DNA of 64,000 nt, taken from assembly GCA_020638955.1 (NCBI GenBank), contig JACKHO010000008.1:186001-250000 (forward strand), given 5' to 3'. This document shows positions 1 through 8,951 of this stretch, in pieces. Position 1 is the first letter of the stretch. Each line of letters starts with the position of its first letter. A model generated the notes under the pieces. It was not told the origin of the DNA, made no database searches, and worked only from the letters and a program-made list of their open reading frames with translations. The DNA comes from Planctomycetaceae bacterium (GTDB lineage: Bacteria > Planctomycetota > Planctomycetia > Planctomycetales > Planctomycetaceae). A program made the translations under genes and the position numbers.

Positions 1-911
1 CGCCGCTGCTGTTCGAGGAATTGGAACTGCTGTCAAATCGACTCGCGACGCCTATGGGCTATGCTCCCTCGGTAGGATACTTGACCGGAGTCGGGTATCG
101 CGGGACGGACCACATTGGGGCGGCGTTGGGGCTTGATCCTTACGGTCGCTCACCGTTTCTGGCTGCCGCCGTGGAAGAAGTCCATTTTGGACTCGATCAA
201 TCAGCACAGCTGCTGGAGAGTGCTGGCAGTCAATTGCCGGGCATGCCGGTCTGGTTTGATGGGCTCGCTTGCGAATGGCAAACGCGGCTGGTGAACTGGC
301 GGCATGGCAGTTCGTATCTTCAAGGGTGCATGCCGGAAGGGTATGCCCTGCAGTCGTTCATTGTGAGTGCTCCCACCACCGTGCTGCACGATGGACCTCT
401 CGAACAGCAGTTGGAACTCGAACAAGGCGGTTCGCTGAAACAGGCGCAGTTGGTGGAAGGAGAACAGGCAAAACCCATTACACAAGTGTCATTGAATATC
501 GCACCGCCACCTGGTCCTGTGCCTGGTGAAGATCAACCTTCGAAGCTTGCTCAGTTGGGACAATCAACGCATGTGCCGGGAACTTCGCGAAACGTAAACG
601 GGCACACCAAGTACTGGCATGCACCGCTCTTGAACCATCAACCACTCTACTTCGAAGACGTGAACCTCGAACGACACGGATTCTCCAACGGCGTCCTACA
701 ACCGGTCGTTTCGGGGACCAAGTTCTTCACAACACTTCCCATGCTCCCGTATCTCATGGTGGCTCGACCACCGCATACAACGCAGTATGTTCTGGGAGAG
801 TCTCGACCGGGTAGCAGTGCTCCGTATGTACAACAATTGCCTCCAGTGCATGCCGACGCAGCTCTCGCTGAAGCCGCCGCCGTAACGGGACTGGTCTTCC
901 TCATTCCGTAG
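1..911 (+). CDS. Conserved planctomycete hypothetical protein, 5'-truncated by the window edge
   Basis: The reading frame is open to the left edge of the window (codons Pro-Leu-Leu-Phe-Glu-Glu precede the first possible internal start, a TTG at 21), so the true start lies outside. About 302 residues are visible. The C-terminal half contains the stretch LNHQPLYFEDVNLERHG, then a PVVSG segment, LPMLPYLM, ARPPHTTQYVLGESRPGS and a terminal hydrophobic, alanine-rich helix. I associate this pattern with exported or membrane-anchored proteins of unknown function found in planctomycetes, but I cannot name a family. The middle is Gln/Glu- and Pro-rich, suggesting a linker. The next gene, a sirtuin, starts 75 bases after the stop on the same strand, so the two could share a transcript. 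No function is proposed. Confidence 0.7.
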   Translation, partial: PLLFEELELLSNRLATPMGYAPSVGYLTGVGYRGTDHIGAALGLDPYGRSPFLAAAVEEVHFGLDQSAQLLESAGSQLPGMPVWFDGLACEWQTRLVNWRHGSSYLQGCMPEGYALQSFIVSAPTTVLHDGPLEQQLELEQGGSLKQAQLVEGEQAKPITQVSLNIAPPPGPVPGEDQPSKLAQLGQSTHVPGTSRNVNGHTKYWHAPLLNHQPLYFEDVNLERHGFSNGVLQPVVSGTKFFTTLPMLPYLMVARPPHTTQYVLGESRPGSSAPYVQQLPPVHADAALAEAAAVTGLVFLIP

Positions 912-985
912 TGTGGTTGACGCCGCTGCCGCCCCGTAGAATTGCGATTCGCGTTCGATTGAATTCATCTCACGGGGATTGGAAC

Positions 986-1744
986 ATGACACCCGCACAG
1001 AAGGTGGCCAGTTGGCTCAGCAAAGCGAAACGGGCAGTTGCGTTTACTGGTGCGGGAATCAGTACCGAAAGCGGGATTCCTGATTTTCGTTCACCAAACG
1101 GCGTGTGGACGAATAATCAACCGGTGTACTTCGATGAGTTTCTGCGGTCGGAGTCGGCCCGGCATGAATACTGGCGGCAGAAATCGTTGACGCACCTGGA
1201 ATTCCACGACGCACAGCCCAACACGGGCCATCGAATACTTGCCGACTGGGAGCAACGCGGCCAAATTGTCGGTGTCATTACGCAGAACATCGACGGACTG
1301 CATCAGGTCGCTGGGAACAAGCACGTCTGGGAACTGCACGGGACGGCACGCGAAATTGGGTGCTTGAGTTGTGCCTCCCGCTGGCCGGCAGATGGACTGG
1401 TGCAACAGTTTCTGGAAACCGACGTCGTACCCACGTGCAGCAAATGTGGCGGACTCCTCAAGCACGCAACGGTTTCGTTCGGTCAGGGATTACCTGACGA
1501 CGTCATGAGCGCCGCTGCCCAACGCTCGCGTCAGGCGGATTTGTTCCTGGCGCTGGGATCATCGTTGGTTGTGTATCCTGCGGCGGGCCTGCCTGAAAAA
1601 GCAAAGAGTTGCGGCGCGCGGTTGGTCATCATCAACAATACAGAGACACCACTTGACTGGCGTGCAGACCTCGTCATCCGCGAGAGGCTGGGAGAGACTC
1701 TCCAGCAAATTGATGCGGCCCTGAAAAAACATGAGTCGGCGTGA
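986..1744 (+). CDS. Sir2-family NAD-dependent protein deacylase (sirtuin)
   Basis: Sirtuins remove acyl groups from lysine, consuming NAD and releasing nicotinamide and O-acyl-ADP-ribose; this would be a cytoplasmic enzyme. Visible family motifs are the NAD-binding GAGIS (residues 22-26) followed by ESGIPDFR, TQNIDGLH (99-106), the catalytic His of the HG pair (118), and two zinc Cys pairs (126/129 and 151/154), then ALGSSL and a late INN. The 252-residue length is normal for a single-domain bacterial sirtuin. The Tyr/Arg pair that marks class III desuccinylases is not obvious after the first motif, so deacetylase activity is the safer guess. The ATG at 986 was chosen over an upstream in-frame start at 911 because it begins just before the Rossmann core and follows a purine-rich GGGGATTGG. 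The gene converges on the DUF1080 gene downstream. Confidence 0.92.
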   Translation: MTPAQKVASWLSKAKRAVAFTGAGISTESGIPDFRSPNGVWTNNQPVYFDEFLRSESARHEYWRQKSLTHLEFHDAQPNTGHRILADWEQRGQIVGVITQNIDGLHQVAGNKHVWELHGTAREIGCLSCASRWPADGLVQQFLETDVVPTCSKCGGLLKHATVSFGQGLPDDVMSAAAQRSRQADLFLALGSSLVVYPAAGLPEKAKSCGARLVIINNTETPLDWRADLVIRERLGETLQQIDAALKKHESA

Positions 1745-1760
1745 GTTGCCCCACGCCGAC
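1735..1760 (+). terminator. Stem-loop overlapping the sirtuin stop codon
   Basis: A perfect 9-bp stem (1735-1743 with 1752-1760, GTCGGCGTG/CACGCCGAC) with an 8-nt loop spans the TGA stop. Only a weak T-rich stretch follows, so it may act as a shared terminator or 3' stabiliser between the convergent sirtuin and DUF1080 genes. Function is inferred. Confidence 0.4.
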
Positions 1761-1786
1761 TTCGATCATCGAGTTTTCAATGTGAA

Positions 1787-2683
1787 CTATTTCCGCACAA
1801 CCCAAATGTTGCGGTAGCGGACGGGATCGCCGTGGTTTTGAAGGAAGAGTGGTCCAGGTTCCGGTGACTCGCCGCCGACACCGCCTGGAGTTCCGGCGGG
1901 GAGTTCGATGTCGTCGTGAATGACAACGCCGTTGTGACGTACGGTCGCGCGGGCGTTCTTTGTCTTCTTGCCGTCGCCGTCGAATTCGGGTGCGGTGAAG
2001 TCGATGTCGTAGGTCTGCCAGGTAAGTGGCGGAAAGGCCATGTTCACGGAAGGACGGGCAGCCTTGTAAATACCACCGCACTCGTTGTCCAGACCTTCGA
2101 GTCCGAAGGAATCGAGCAATTGGCACTCGTAGCGACCCTGAAGATAGCAGCCGCTGTTACCGCGTGCCTGACCACGGTCGTGGGCCATGTAAGGGAGACG
2201 GAACTCCATGTGCAAATGGAAACTGCCGAAGGTGTCTTTCGAGGTAACGCCTTCCATCAGCAGACCGTCTTCGGTCATTTTGGCGCCGTCCTTCCAGTGG
2301 GCCTTGAGGGTTTCTTCCGTTCCATCAAACAACACGACAGCACCTTCAGGGGCTTTGACTCCGATTGTCTCGCTCTTGCGTTCGACTTTCTTGAGCGACT
2401 CGGTCGCCGCCTTAACGGCATCGGCGTCACCCTCGGTGATTTCCTTGTCCGACTTGTCCCAACCGGCGCCGGGGAGTCCCCCTTTGTGCTTCACGACTTG
2501 GAATTTTCCTTCCGACAGGTCGATGACCTGCACGCCGACACCTTTGCCAGCGTATTCGCCCTGGATGGCGAAACCGGGCTCGTTCTGGCTGGCTTCTTCG
2601 GGGGTGGCGTAAGCGGGACCTTTGGCGAGTCCAATGCCGGAAAGCAGCAGGCAGGCTGACAGAGAATACAACACAGTTTTCAT
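1787..2683 (-). CDS. Exported DUF1080 (3-keto-disaccharide hydrolase-like) protein
   Basis: A 298-residue protein starting MKTVLYSLSACLLLSGIGLA, a clear Sec signal peptide. The ATG at 2683 is preceded by CAGGAATCTT, a usable ribosome site; longer in-frame extensions upstream lack a signal peptide and were rejected. The C-terminal two thirds fit the DUF1080 jelly-roll family: VVLFDG early in the domain, FHLHMEFRLPY, then GNSGCYLQGRYECQLLDSFG, PLTWQTYDIDF and LFLQNHGDPVRYRNIWV at the end. DUF1080 domains are concanavalin-like folds linked to 3-keto-glycoside hydrolysis and are greatly expanded in planctomycetes. The N-terminal 100 residues are a separate region of unknown role ahead of the domain. 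It is likely periplasmic. The substrate cannot be read from sequence. Confidence 0.85.
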   Translation of the reverse strand: MKTVLYSLSACLLLSGIGLAKGPAYATPEEASQNEPGFAIQGEYAGKGVGVQVIDLSEGKFQVVKHKGGLPGAGWDKSDKEITEGDADAVKAATESLKKVERKSETIGVKAPEGAVVLFDGTEETLKAHWKDGAKMTEDGLLMEGVTSKDTFGSFHLHMEFRLPYMAHDRGQARGNSGCYLQGRYECQLLDSFGLEGLDNECGGIYKAARPSVNMAFPPLTWQTYDIDFTAPEFDGDGKKTKNARATVRHNGVVIHDDIELPAGTPGGVGGESPEPGPLFLQNHGDPVRYRNIWVVRK

Positions 2684-2830
2684 AAGATTCCTGACACGAT
2701 GTTTGGTGTAAGTGGTTGAATTGTCCAAACCGACATTCCAACAGGTTCGCACTTCGTTTTGCAAGTGAACGGTACGCCAGATTCGAATTCGTGAGAGCGA
2801 AAGCTGAGTCGCAATTGATTGCCGTACCAC

Positions 2831-5800
2831 CTACTCGTCCGCTGCTTTCGTTGCATCACCATGCCAGGCGCGGACTTCTCCGATGACGTCTTTCGACCAG
2901 AGCACAGTCTCGTCGTCGCTGAATTTCAGATTGGTCACAACGGCGTCGTGCCCCACGAACATGCCACGGGTTTGGCCGGATTCGGCATCCCACAATCGAA
3001 TCTCCCCAATCGACTTTCCCTTGGGAAGATTGCTGGCCGATACAATGAGTCCACTCGGAGACCAGGCGAGAGCGTTGACTGACTGACCATTATAGGCGGG
3101 AATGGGCACACCAACACGTGTACCCGTGGCTGTGCTGACAATGAGGATTTGTCCATTGGCAAGTCCCAGAGCCATACGGGTGCGATCTCTCGAAGGCGCA
3201 CTACAAGCCACATATTGCTCCTTTGTGAGCCCGTTAATATCGGTCATCTTCAGAACCAGCGACCTCAATTCTTCGTCGGCGGCATTCTCAAATCGTGGAG
3301 CTTTGTCTGGGTCGTCGATGCGAATGGAGTCTCGCGTTTGCCACACAAACACCATGCCGTGTCGGCTTGCCGCGAGCGACTGGTCACGTGCGTTGAAATC
3401 GAGTCGTGAAATATCAAATTGCGACTCGAAGGCGTCGTTTACGGAGTCTACGGGGAGCGAGAGTGAGTAGGCGTCATTCGTCAGGTCACGAATTTCAATG
3501 ACGTCAGCGCTCCCCCACGCAATGCGGTTGCCATTATCCGTGATTGCTACGGCGTGGACATCAGTGCGAGAAGTTTGAAAGCGGTGAGCCACTTGAAGAA
3601 TGTCGCCGGTCCATTCCCAGACAATGACATCGTAGGCGTCATTTGCGGTGAGCAACCTGAAGTTGTCATCCATGCCGACAGCAACCATATCACGCACGAC
3701 ACGTACGCCCTTGTGCCTGGGAAGCTCGAAGACCGGCTTGTCATCTCCCACTCGTGAGAGGCGAATTACGCTATCAACACAGGCAATGAGAAGTTCGTCA
3801 GGATGTGGGCCGTGCGCCAAGTGAACAACGGGGGAACCGTGGTCGTTCTTACGAACTGCTTCGCCCGTGTGAGCATCGAAGAAAGAGATGGTTGTGTGCA
3901 CATTTGACGCATACGCCAACAGCGGCCGATTTGACTCACTCGGGACAAAGATGAGTGACTCATGGAGTGAAGCCGTCTCTGTGTCATACGTGTCGGCTGT
4001 GAAGGTAATGGTTTCCTGTCCGGTCTGAGGATCCCACACCTTGATTTCGCCGTGGGCGCAAGTAGCCAGAATGTTGCCATCCAGCGAAAAGGCCAAGTCG
4101 TTGACGGAATGGCGATGCCCTTTGAGTTCCAAATTTCCTTGATCCCGGCGGATATGAATCTTTCCACTTTCATTCGCAATGGCCAGGAGAGATCCATCAG
4201 GCGAGTAATCGACCGCTGTAATCGTTGCAGGATATTGATAGAACGCAGACTGCCGATTGCATTTGTCATGAAAGTATCCCCACAGGTAGCCGCGGTATTT
4301 GGGTGGACACTTCTCAGGATCATCGAGTATTTCATGGGCCGCTTTGGGGTCGTCGCGGTAGATATCCATGACACGGGCCACGTGTAATTGATACGCCAGT
4401 CGCTCGGCATGTTCTTGAGAATCCAAAGCCTCTTGGGCTGTTGTGAGCAGTCTGGATTGCGTGTCTTCGGCATCTTTGCGAGCGGAGGACGCATTTTTGC
4501 TGTCAATTTCGGCAGTTTCTCGGGCAATTGCCGCAACGTTGTATAGATACCAGCCGACCACTGCCAACATGGTAATTGCAATGACACCAATCACGCCAAT
4601 TGTCTGCACCATGGTGTAGTGCCATTGCATTTTCGCCCGCAGAGCGCGACTGGCTTCGAGCAGTCGTTGTTCGGCCTCCGAGAGAGAACGAGTTCCCACA
4701 ATGCCCTCCTCGACAACATTCAAATCGGACTCATCGAGCGGAGTTCCCTGCTTCTGGTTGTCCCAGTCGACGACGCGGTTATCAAGAATGCGGCGTGCGC
4801 GCTGTCCTGGCTTGTCAGACGACTCATACTGTTCCCGGACAAGTGGGGCCAATGTGTCATGTGCCAGGCGAGACGTTCGGCTTTGACCCTCTTTCACATC
4901 AGTCGAAATTGTCAACAAGTGCAGGTCCTGGCACTGTTGAAGCAAGTCTGCGAGGTCCGTGTCCAAATGGGAATACATTTGGCGTAGCTGTTTCAATTGA
5001 CAATGATCGGCGGTACCGAGAGGCGTGGTGTGCAGTGCCACGAGGTCGAGGAGCAGTCCCGAGTCCACAACCTCGGGATACTTCTCCCGAAAAATCGCGA
5101 ATTGCTGGTTCAGAAAGTCGCGTAGCAGAATGCCATTGCGTTTCAAATCGTGATACAGGTCGCGCGTGAATTTTGGCTTTGTGGGACTGAGCGATGTCGC
5201 CCTGGCCCACATTTTTGTCAGCAAGATTTGCAGCGTCGGAGCGATGGCGGCATCGCGGTCGTCGAGTAAATCGTCGGCGATGATTTCCGCCAAATCGGCT
5301 TCAATTTCCAGTCCGTAGTGCTGTGTGAGTTGTGGTGCATCAGCAGGTCCTCGAACGACGCTAATAACGCCTCGGCGGTCCAGAGCTTCGAGAAACACCT
5401 TGGTCCTTGGGATTTCGTACTCCTGCAGTTTCGCTTCGAATTCGGCAAGCCACTCTTTCCGAAAGGACAGAATGAGCCGACCACGCGGACGGTTCAGGTG
5501 ACTCTTGAATATCCCGTTGATAGTTTCCAGAAGCTGTTGCAGTTCATCTGCGGCAGAAACCCGCTGCATGGGCCGCGTGAAGACTTCCTCAATTTGGTCC
5601 AGCACCACAATGAGCGGACGACCTGTTTGTAATTCCTTTGCTTTCCATGCGTCGGTGACGGGAACGTCCGCTGCCTCTGGAAGAAATGCCAGGCCGAGTG
5701 TGCCAACGAGCCCTTGCTGAATGTCGCGGCGGAGATAGTAGACATCGTGGTCGCGTTCCAATCGCGGAATGAGCCCGGCGTCCAGCAACGACGATTTCCC

Positions 5801-6685
5801 GACACCCGACTGTCCGTAGAACATGATGACCGGAGCGGTGTGGGGAGCGACGAGCCTGTCGTACAACGCACGAATTTCACGGTCACGGCCAAAAAAGACG
5901 GGTGCATCTTCTTTGGTGAACCAGTGCAAATGGCGGTATGGACTTGCGGGGAGATCGCGCGACTCAAGTGCAGGGAGTCCAAACAGCGGCGCATTCGCTG
6001 CCTCGGGAAGATTCCACTCGTCTGCCGATTCGGAACCACTGCGAACGTAAATGCTCCAGGGCCAGCGATCAGCAACGGAGTGTTCCGTCGCGGGCTCGGC
6101 ATCGACGGAGTACAGGAGCCGCGCGTTGTCACCGCGTTCCATTTGAATCGCGGATTCCGCTTCACCAAAGGCTGTGCGAATGCTTGCACCACTTGCTAAC
6201 CCGGAGTAGAAGCGACGAGAAAACTCGGTGGCAATGGCATCGTCAATGGCCTGCGACGTGGAAACCACCAGCGAGACGTTCGCGTCCAGCAGGTCTTCGG
6301 TTTGCTTCTGCGTGGAGCAACCATTCAGGAACACGAGTTCCAGGGCTCGCTGATAACCCAGGAAATGAGCCAACCCCTTCGCATTGGCCGCGGCAGCTTG
6401 TCCATCGGTCGACTCAAGCAGCAGTTGGTAGCCGTTCGCGTGTCCCCCATAGTGGAAAATCGCTATACGGTTGCGGTAACGGGGATCCTGAAATACCTCG
6501 AAGATATCGCCCGCAGTACAATTTGCCCGTACAACGACTTCGCAAAGACCTGCCTGTTCGGCAGGTTGCAGGGCTGCAGTCAGTTGGCGCGCCTCTTCGG
6601 GAAGGTTTCTCAAGTACCGGACAGCGTCGGCCCGGTCGTTGGCGAAGGCCAGGAAAATCACAGGTCTTGTTGAACGCACCTGCAT
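2831..6685 (-). CDS. CHAT protease - STAND ATPase - transmembrane - WD40 repeat protein
   Basis: A 1,284-residue multidomain protein. Residues 1-200 resemble a CHAT caspase-like peptidase: catalytic His in FHYGGHANG (His82) and Cys in LVFLNGCSTQ (Cys123). Residues 260-620 are a STAND-type P-loop ATPase introduced by FFGRDREIRALYDRL, with Walker A GQSGVGKSS (291-299) and Walker B LIVVLDQIEE (358-367). One strong hydrophobic segment (about 692-715) is followed by a charged, probably coiled-coil stretch. From about 815 to the end are WD40-type repeats (SPDGSLLAIAN, GHRHSVNDLAFS, IKVWDPQTGQ, GHDAVVTNLKFSDD). CHAT proteins act as proteases in cell-death and phage-defence pathways, and STAND ATPases are signal-triggered switches; which applies here is inference. 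The ATG at 6685 was chosen because the core begins immediately after it; an in-frame TTG at 6724 would add 13 residues. No partner gene is obvious; the divergent neighbour is a deoxyhypusine-synthase-like gene. Confidence 0.88.
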   Translation of the reverse strand: MQVRSTRPVIFLAFANDRADAVRYLRNLPEEARQLTAALQPAEQAGLCEVVVRANCTAGDIFEVFQDPRYRNRIAIFHYGGHANGYQLLLESTDGQAAAANAKGLAHFLGYQRALELVFLNGCSTQKQTEDLLDANVSLVVSTSQAIDDAIATEFSRRFYSGLASGASIRTAFGEAESAIQMERGDNARLLYSVDAEPATEHSVADRWPWSIYVRSGSESADEWNLPEAANAPLFGLPALESRDLPASPYRHLHWFTKEDAPVFFGRDREIRALYDRLVAPHTAPVIMFYGQSGVGKSSLLDAGLIPRLERDHDVYYLRRDIQQGLVGTLGLAFLPEAADVPVTDAWKAKELQTGRPLIVVLDQIEEVFTRPMQRVSAADELQQLLETINGIFKSHLNRPRGRLILSFRKEWLAEFEAKLQEYEIPRTKVFLEALDRRGVISVVRGPADAPQLTQHYGLEIEADLAEIIADDLLDDRDAAIAPTLQILLTKMWARATSLSPTKPKFTRDLYHDLKRNGILLRDFLNQQFAIFREKYPEVVDSGLLLDLVALHTTPLGTADHCQLKQLRQMYSHLDTDLADLLQQCQDLHLLTISTDVKEGQSRTSRLAHDTLAPLVREQYESSDKPGQRARRILDNRVVDWDNQKQGTPLDESDLNVVEEGIVGTRSLSEAEQRLLEASRALRAKMQWHYTMVQTIGVIGVIAITMLAVVGWYLYNVAAIARETAEIDSKNASSARKDAEDTQSRLLTTAQEALDSQEHAERLAYQLHVARVMDIYRDDPKAAHEILDDPEKCPPKYRGYLWGYFHDKCNRQSAFYQYPATITAVDYSPDGSLLAIANESGKIHIRRDQGNLELKGHRHSVNDLAFSLDGNILATCAHGEIKVWDPQTGQETITFTADTYDTETASLHESLIFVPSESNRPLLAYASNVHTTISFFDAHTGEAVRKNDHGSPVVHLAHGPHPDELLIACVDSVIRLSRVGDDKPVFELPRHKGVRVVRDMVAVGMDDNFRLLTANDAYDVIVWEWTGDILQVAHRFQTSRTDVHAVAITDNGNRIAWGSADVIEIRDLTNDAYSLSLPVDSVNDAFESQFDISRLDFNARDQSLAASRHGMVFVWQTRDSIRIDDPDKAPRFENAADEELRSLVLKMTDINGLTKEQYVACSAPSRDRTRMALGLANGQILIVSTATGTRVGVPIPAYNGQSVNALAWSPSGLIVSASNLPKGKSIGEIRLWDAESGQTRGMFVGHDAVVTNLKFSDDETVLWSKDVIGEVRAWHGDATKAADE

Positions 6686-6778
6686 GATTGATCCCGCAAC
6701 AGTATGACAACAGGAGGATTCCAATGAGACGCCACGGAACAGTGGTCTGTATTAGGGTAGTCTGTTTGCCCGTCGACG

Positions 6779-6806
6779 TTCAATCTCCGGGCAATCGTGT
6801 TAGAAT
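6779..6806 (+). promoter_or_regulatory. Candidate sigma-70-like promoter for the deoxyhypusine-synthase-like gene
   Basis: TAGAAT at 6801-6806 matches five of six positions of the -10 consensus. TTCAAT at 6779-6784 sits 16 bp upstream as a poor -35. The distance to the ATG at 6884 would give a leader of about 70 nt. Seen by eye only. Confidence 0.3.
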
Positions 6807-6883
6807 TAGCACTCTGCGGTTGTTGCGTCGCGTTTGGCAACGGACCGCCACCCTTTCGACCGAAGATTTGGAATCATTAAACA

Positions 6884-7873
6884 ATGGCGTCTCAATCGAC
6901 CCCTGGACCAGTTTCTCAGTTCATTAAGCATCACTTTCGTCACTTCAACGCCGCCGCGCTGATCGATGCGGCCAACGGATACTCGGCCCACTTGGCGTCG
7001 GGCGGAAAAATGATGGTGTGTCTCGCCGGCGCGATGAGCACTGCGGAACTTGGGTTGTCGCTGGCAGAAATGATTCGGCAGGACAAGGTGCATTTGATTT
7101 CCTGCACAGGCGCAAACCTCGAAGAAGACGTCTTCAACCTGGTCGCGCACGACTTCTATGAGCGTGTGCCGCACTATCGTCACCTGACGGCTGCTGACGA
7201 GCAAGGCCTGCTCGAACGTCACCTGAATCGCGTCACCGACACGTGCATTCCCGAAGGCGAGGCGATGCGTCGCATGGAAACGGCCATGCTCGAATTCTGG
7301 ACGAAAGCCGATCAGGCGGGCGAACGGTACTTCCCCCACGAATTCTTTTATCAGGTACTGCGCAGCGGGAAATACACCGAGCACTATCAAATTGATCCCA
7401 AGAACTCCTGGATGCTGGCGGCAGCGGAAAAGAACCTGCCAATCATTGTTCCTGGCTGGGAAGATTCGACGCTCGGAAACATGTACGCCGCGGCAGTCAT
7501 TCGGGGTGACGTGAAGAACGTTCACACAGTTCGCACCGGCATTGAGTACATGACCTGGCTCGCTGAGTTCTACACCGAGACCACAACAGCGAATTCACTC
7601 GGGATGTTTCAAATTGGGGGCGGCATTGCTGGCGACTTTCCGATTTGTGTCGTCCCCATGCTGCATCAGGATTTGCAGCGAGACTCTGTCCCGCTGTGGG
7701 GATACTTCTGCCAAATCAGTGATTCCACGACGAGTTACGGCAGCTACTCAGGAGCCGTTCCGAACGAAAAAATCACGTGGGGGAAATTGGGCGTCGACAC
7801 TCCGAGTTTCATCGTGGAATCGGACGCCACAATCGTCGCCCCCCTGATTTTTGCTTCCGTGCTGGGGTGGTAA
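6884..7873 (+). CDS. Deoxyhypusine synthase-like protein
   Basis: A 329-residue cytoplasmic protein of the deoxyhypusine synthase (DHS) family. DHS transfers the aminobutyl group of spermidine to a lysine of eIF5A in eukaryotes and archaea; bacteria lack eIF5A, and bacterial relatives are thought to act on polyamines or remain uncharacterised. Visible features are the early AGAMSTAELG and HLISCTGANLEEDVFN region, PIIVPGWEDSTLGNM, the IGGGIAGDFPICVVPM glycine-rich NAD region, and the C-terminal NEKITWGKL, whose Lys301 lines up with the catalytic lysine of DHS. Length matches the family. The ATG is the first in frame and there is a purine-rich stretch upstream. Start and family are secure; the substrate is not. 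The next gene begins 52 bases downstream on the same strand. Confidence 0.9.
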   Translation: MASQSTPGPVSQFIKHHFRHFNAAALIDAANGYSAHLASGGKMMVCLAGAMSTAELGLSLAEMIRQDKVHLISCTGANLEEDVFNLVAHDFYERVPHYRHLTAADEQGLLERHLNRVTDTCIPEGEAMRRMETAMLEFWTKADQAGERYFPHEFFYQVLRSGKYTEHYQIDPKNSWMLAAAEKNLPIIVPGWEDSTLGNMYAAAVIRGDVKNVHTVRTGIEYMTWLAEFYTETTTANSLGMFQIGGGIAGDFPICVVPMLHQDLQRDSVPLWGYFCQISDSTTSYGSYSGAVPNEKITWGKLGVDTPSFIVESDATIVAPLIFASVLGW

Positions 7874-7925
7874 AGCTCCTTCGCACCATTGACGGACACG
7901 CAACAGACATTCTATCTTCACCTGC

Positions 7926-8873
7926 ATGAGAAACACCTCAAAGCTGTCTCGCTGCTGGCGTTTGTTCGTTGCCTTGCTCGTTCTGGTAGTTACTGGATCG
8001 AGCGGTCGGGCGCATGCTGAGTTGCCGCCACAAGAACTTCTATTGCGGAAGGATGTCGTTGTCGCTGACGGCACGCATTTGCAAAACCTCATGCACGTGT
8101 CGACTTCCATTTACTCCGGAAGCGAACCTGTCAGCGACAAGGATTTTGCTGAGCTTGCGAAGCTGGGAGTCCGCGTTGTGTTGAGCGTCGACGGGGCCGT
8201 GCCGAAGGTGGCCGAGGCTCGTCGCCACGGACTGCGATACATTCACGTTCCGTTCGGATATGACGGGATTCCTGAGGAAGCGCGGCTGGCGATTCTGAGA
8301 GCAACAAAGGAAGCTGAAGGTCCCATTTACGTGCATTGCCATCACGGCAAGCACCGAGGACCTGCAGCCGCCGCGATTGCAGCGGTCGCCACGAAGTGTG
8401 CCACAAAAGAGACCGTGCGAAAGGTCTTGGAACTGGGGGGCACAAATCCTCACTATGCGGGTCTATGGCGCGACGTCCAGGCATTCGAACTGCCGGACGG
8501 AAACGTTGAATTGCCAAAACTCGTGGAAGCGGCCGATGTCGACAGCATGGTGCAGGTGATGGCACGAATGAGTCGTGCCTCAGAGGAACTCGAAGGACTA
8601 CTCACAAACAATCAGGAGCTGTCAGGCGCGGCTGCAAAATCAGCGGCGGAGCAGTCTTTGCTGCTGAAAGAAGAGTTTCGGGAAACGGTCCGATTGTATC
8701 TCGGCGACTGCGACAAGAAGTTTCAGGACATGATGCATAATTCATCCCGCGTGGCGGAGCGTGTTGATGCCGCTGTGCAGGACGGGAAGCAGGTCGAGGT
8801 AATTACTCGCGAATTCAAACTACTCAAAGCGGAATGCCGCCGCTGCCACGAACTTTACCGGGACAACCTGTAG
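7926..8873 (+). CDS. Exported phosphatase-like protein with a C-terminal cytochrome c'-type haem motif
   Basis: A 315-residue protein with a signal peptide (hydrophobic LFVALLVLVVTGSSG, cleavage near residue 31). Residues 55-190 look like a dual-specificity or tyrosine phosphatase: GVRVVLSVDG, GLRYIHVPFGYDGIP, then the signature VHCHHGKHRG, giving Cys138-x5-Arg144. Planctomycetes carry related stand-alone exported phosphatase-like proteins. Residues 200-315 are mostly helical and end in AECRRCHELYRDNL, a CxxCH motif (Cys304, Cys307, His308) at the extreme C-terminus, the place and context seen in cytochrome c' four-helix bundles. If haem is attached, this is a periplasmic haem protein fused to a phosphatase fold. 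The signature loop is unusually His-rich (HHGKH), so catalysis may differ from classical phosphatases. Function is inferred from motifs. Confidence 0.8.
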   Translation: MRNTSKLSRCWRLFVALLVLVVTGSSGRAHAELPPQELLLRKDVVVADGTHLQNLMHVSTSIYSGSEPVSDKDFAELAKLGVRVVLSVDGAVPKVAEARRHGLRYIHVPFGYDGIPEEARLAILRATKEAEGPIYVHCHHGKHRGPAAAAIAAVATKCATKETVRKVLELGGTNPHYAGLWRDVQAFELPDGNVELPKLVEAADVDSMVQVMARMSRASEELEGLLTNNQELSGAAAKSAAEQSLLLKEEFRETVRLYLGDCDKKFQDMMHNSSRVAERVDAAVQDGKQVEVITREFKLLKAECRRCHELYRDNL

Positions 8874-8951
8874 GCCAAGTGCTTCTGGCCATTGCCCTGC
8901 TCGACCGGTCGATTCGTGTCATGTCGGATGACGGTGACCTGAGTCATTCCA

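Noticed and set aside
1916..2659. Long rightward frame opposite the DUF1080 gene (247 codons)
   Set aside because: Shadow of a real gene on the other strand: the leftward frame has a signal peptide, ribosome site and family motifs, this one has none.
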